Assembly (NCBI GenBank): GCA_905233325.1
Contig: CAJODU010000020.1
Coordinates: forward strand, 1 to 14,822
Origin: an uncultured Selenomonadaceae bacterium
GTDB lineage: Bacteria; Bacillota; Negativicutes; Selenomonadales; Selenomonadaceae
Length of the DNA: 14,822 nucleotides
Direction of reading: 5' to 3'
In this document: positions 12,902 to 14,822 of the stretch, one piece after another
How positions within the stretch are numbered: the stretch's first letter is position 1
How the letters are laid out: every line of letters starts with the position of its first letter
Position numbers and translations under genes: made by a program
Notes under the pieces: generated by a model
What the model was told of the DNA's origin: nothing
Database searches by the model: none
Seen by the model: only the letters and a program-made list of their open reading frames with translations

Positions 12902-14683
12902 GTGGATAGAAAATTTTATGCTAACGAAAGAGAAATTGATTTAGCAGAGCAGAAAGATATTCACAAGCGTGGGAAGCAGATCATTATCGGGCGGACAATC
13001 ATATTTATATTGATGACTGCTTGTCTGATTGCCGGTTATGAGGGCTTTCCTTATTGCTATGAGAGTGCTCTGATATTTTTTTTGATATTTTTTACTATGG
13101 TCAGGTATCACGAACAACTTCGTCGCCGCAGTGCCTTTCTAAAAAGTCGCCTGGCTGTTCACAATTCCTATATCTCGCGTGCAGGCGGAACTTGGAGGAA
13201 GAGATCAAACGACGGCAGCATCTATCTCAAGAACAACAGGCCGCAGGACGTGGATCTATACATCTTTGGCGAAGGATCTATTTTTCAATACATCTGCGCG
13301 GCGAGGACGAAACGCGGCAGAGATCGACTTGCCGAGGCACTCTCACCTATACCGCCGGCAGATTTTTCAGCAGTGAGATTCCGTCAAAGAGGGGTTTCAG
13401 AACTTTTGACAAGACCGCGTCTTTCACTAGACCTTGAAGCCTATGCAAGACTTCTGCCTGACAATCACGACACAACAAAATTGATAGAAATGATAGAAGA
13501 ACCGCTCAAGCAAGTTGGTGCAATCTACAATCTGCGTTTCTTCGTGTTGCCTGTCTTCCTCTTCACGCTGGTATTAACCTACTATGGCGTCATTGGAAAT
13601 ATTGCCATTGTCTCGGCAATCCCACTGATTTCACTTTTAATATCGCTGATTTTCCTGCGAAGGACTTCAGAAATACTAAAGCCGCTGCAAGCAATTTCAA
13701 GTGAGTTGCGGCTCTACAAAGAAATATTCAATCGCATTGAGGAAACGGACTTCAACTCAAGATGTCTGTCAAAAATTCGCGAATCACTCGCAGGTGAAAT
13801 ATCTGCCGCAGAGGAATTACAAAGGTTCTCACTGTTGGTTGATGTCGTTGAAACAAGACGCAATCCGGTCTTCTTCATTCTCGGCAATGCTTTTCTGCTA
13901 CTTGATTTTCATTGTGTGATGAATTTTTTGAGATTTAACGAAAATGCTGCAAAATATTTGAGAAAATGGATAGATGCCTGGTCTGAAATGGAAGTGTTGC
14001 TATCTCTTGCTTCGATTGGACAGACGCGAACTACTTTCTGCTTTCCCCAGCTTATTGATGATCCCACTCCCAAAATTGAGGCTAAAAGTCTGTCAAGTTT
14101 GTTGATTGCCGATAAAAAAGCCGTCACCAACGATGTAAAACTTACCGCAGGGACGACTATCATCACCGGCTCAAATATGTGCGGCAAGACGACGTGGATC
14201 AGGACTCTGGCCAGTACCGTGCTTTTAGCTTATGCCGGTGCGCCTGTCTGTGCCGAAAAATTTTCAGTCAGCAAAATGGCAATCTTCACTTCAATCCGCG
14301 TCAACGATGACATCAGTCAAGGACTTTCAACCTTCTATGCTGAACTGTTGCGGATTAAGAGTATGATTGAATACAGTGAGACTAAAAATCCCATGTTCAT
14401 TTGCATTGATGAGATTTTCAGAGGCACTAACTCAATGGATAGGATTGTCGGTGCTAAAGAGGCAATCCGTCGTCTCACCAATGACTGGAGCATTACACTT
14501 GTAACAACACACGACTTTGAACTCTGCGACCTCACGAGTAGAAACAACACGCCCGTCACCAACGCTCATTTTGAGGAATACTACGTCGACGATGAAATTA
14601 AATTCGACTTCAAGCTCCGCGAAGGCAGATGCCACACGACTAATGCTAAGTATCTGCTCAGAATGGCGGGAATTATGACTTAG
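12902..14683 (+). CDS. Membrane-embedded MutS-like ATPase
   Basis: A 593-residue protein with the MutS-type ATPase domain at its C-terminus. Walker A is GSNMCGKTTW (423-432; K429), Walker B is FICIDEIFRGTNSMDR with D503 and E504, and THDFEL follows. The N-terminus lacks the mismatch-recognition domain with its Phe-x-Glu motif. It has membrane helices instead: two near 28-47 and 54-68, and two at 212-231 and 232-252. The segment DVDLYIFGEGSIFQYICAARTKRGRDRLAEAL (117-148) matches the core-domain start of this membrane MutS-like group. It is therefore unlikely to be a mismatch repair protein; its role is unknown. Walker A carries Cys where MutS usually has Gly and Thr where it usually has Ser. 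Start GTG 12902 has GGAG (12890-12893) eight bases upstream. It is probably the last gene of the ispA operon. Confidence 0.9.
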   Translation: MDRKFYANEREIDLAEQKDIHKRGKQIIIGRTIIFILMTACLIAGYEGFPYCYESALIFFLIFFTMVRYHEQLRRRSAFLKSRLAVHNSYISRAGGTWRKRSNDGSIYLKNNRPQDVDLYIFGEGSIFQYICAARTKRGRDRLAEALSPIPPADFSAVRFRQRGVSELLTRPRLSLDLEAYARLLPDNHDTTKLIEMIEEPLKQVGAIYNLRFFVLPVFLFTLVLTYYGVIGNIAIVSAIPLISLLISLIFLRRTSEILKPLQAISSELRLYKEIFNRIEETDFNSRCLSKIRESLAGEISAAEELQRFSLLVDVVETRRNPVFFILGNAFLLLDFHCVMNFLRFNENAAKYLRKWIDAWSEMEVLLSLASIGQTRTTFCFPQLIDDPTPKIEAKSLSSLLIADKKAVTNDVKLTAGTTIITGSNMCGKTTWIRTLASTVLLAYAGAPVCAEKFSVSKMAIFTSIRVNDDISQGLSTFYAELLRIKSMIEYSETKNPMFICIDEIFRGTNSMDRIVGAKEAIRRLTNDWSITLVTTHDFELCDLTSRNNTPVTNAHFEEYYVDDEIKFDFKLREGRCHTTNAKYLLRMAGIMT

Positions 14684-14694
14684 GAAAATATCAC

Positions 14695-14723
14695 ATTCAA
14701 AAATTGAATTCCGTGATTCCGTG
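14695..14723. repeat. Small inverted repeat next to a tandem 8-base repeat
   Basis: ATTCAA-AAA-TTGAAT (14695-14709) is a six-pair inverted repeat, directly joined to two copies of ATTCCGTG (14708-14715 and 14716-14723). No T-run follows, so it is not a convincing terminator. The tandem copies end nine bases before the -35 box of the next promoter and may be an operator. Confidence 0.35.
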
Positions 14724-14732
14724 ATTTTATCA

Positions 14733-14761
14733 TTGACGGCGTACAAAGTTAGTATTATTAT
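14733..14761 (+). promoter_or_regulatory. Promoter candidate for the gene starting at 14785
   Basis: TTGACG (14733-14738), a 17-base spacer and TATTAT (14756-14761) each match the sigma-A consensus at five of six positions. The start site would be near 14768, right before the GGAGG at 14769-14773, so the leader would be only about 17 bases. Confidence 0.6.
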
Positions 14762-14784
14762 TATAGGCGGAGGCGTTCAATTTA

Positions 14785-14822
14785 ATGAATACAAAATTTA
14801 TAATGATAATATTTTTAATAGT
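14785..14822 (+). CDS. Start of an unidentified gene, cut off by the window edge
   Basis: ATG 14785 is preceded by GGAGG (14769-14773) and a promoter candidate. The 12 visible codons read MNTKFIMIIFLI, a short polar start followed by a hydrophobic run, as in a signal peptide or membrane segment. Too little is present to name it. Confidence 0.5.
   Translation, partial: MNTKFIMIIFLI

Noticed and set aside
12902..14683. Canonical mismatch repair MutS or MutS2
   Set aside because: There is no mismatch-recognition domain, no Smr domain, and the N-terminal half contains membrane helices.
1..14822. CRISPR array, insertion sequence, prophage or toxin-antitoxin genes
   Set aside because: No regularly spaced repeats, transposase, integrase, phage structural gene or small toxin-antitoxin pair could be recognised on either strand.

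Overview
The window looks like chromosomal core sequence from a low-to-moderate GC Bacillota, most likely a diderm Negativicutes (Selenomonadales-like) bacterium. The evidence is the argS - rpoE (delta) - pyrG run, the Asp23/Gls24 - AmaP - DUF2273 - nusB block, strong GGAGG-type ribosome binding sites with frequent GTG and TTG starts, and a CheX-type chemotaxis module. The taxonomic call is an inference from gene content and order; there is no rRNA or marker comparison behind it. There is no sign of a prophage, insertion sequence, CRISPR array, tRNA or rRNA. No stretch without a gene exceeds 300 bases; the longest is about 130 bases.

Layout. (1) 1-1194: 3' two-thirds of ligA (NAD-dependent DNA ligase), meeting a convergent small TSCPD-domain gene (1195-1455, minus) with no bases between them. 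(2) 1456-1557: a divergent promoter region in which the two -10 boxes overlap, driving the TSCPD gene one way and a secreted, possibly CsgG/LpoB-like protein (1558-2190) the other. (3) 2191-3645: a probable terminator, an operator-like palindrome, then a receiver-CheX fusion protein and a stand-alone CheX, only 4 bases apart. (4) 3664-3712: a long hairpin, then argS, rpoE and pyrG, closely spaced, followed by a membrane-anchored DUF2939-like protein (7518-8567). (5) 8662-10359: Asp23/Gls24, AmaP, DUF2273 and nusB, closed by an intrinsic terminator. (6) 10430-14683: ispA (farnesyl diphosphate synthase), a two-TM sensor diguanylate cyclase and a membrane-embedded MutS-like ATPase in one probable operon. 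(7) After 14684: a strong promoter candidate and the first 12 codons of another gene.

How they work together. Most genes are housekeeping: DNA ligation, arginine charging, RNA polymerase delta, CTP synthesis, antitermination and isoprenoid chain building. Asp23, AmaP and DUF2273 form a known envelope-associated set. The less ordinary parts are the kinase-less receiver-CheX plus CheX pair, the diguanylate cyclase and membrane MutS-like gene attached to ispA, the delta subunit lacking an acidic tail, and the secreted protein with the shared divergent promoter. I did not find a clearly new biological system. The best candidates for follow-up are the CheX module and the ispA - GGDEF - MutS-like operon.
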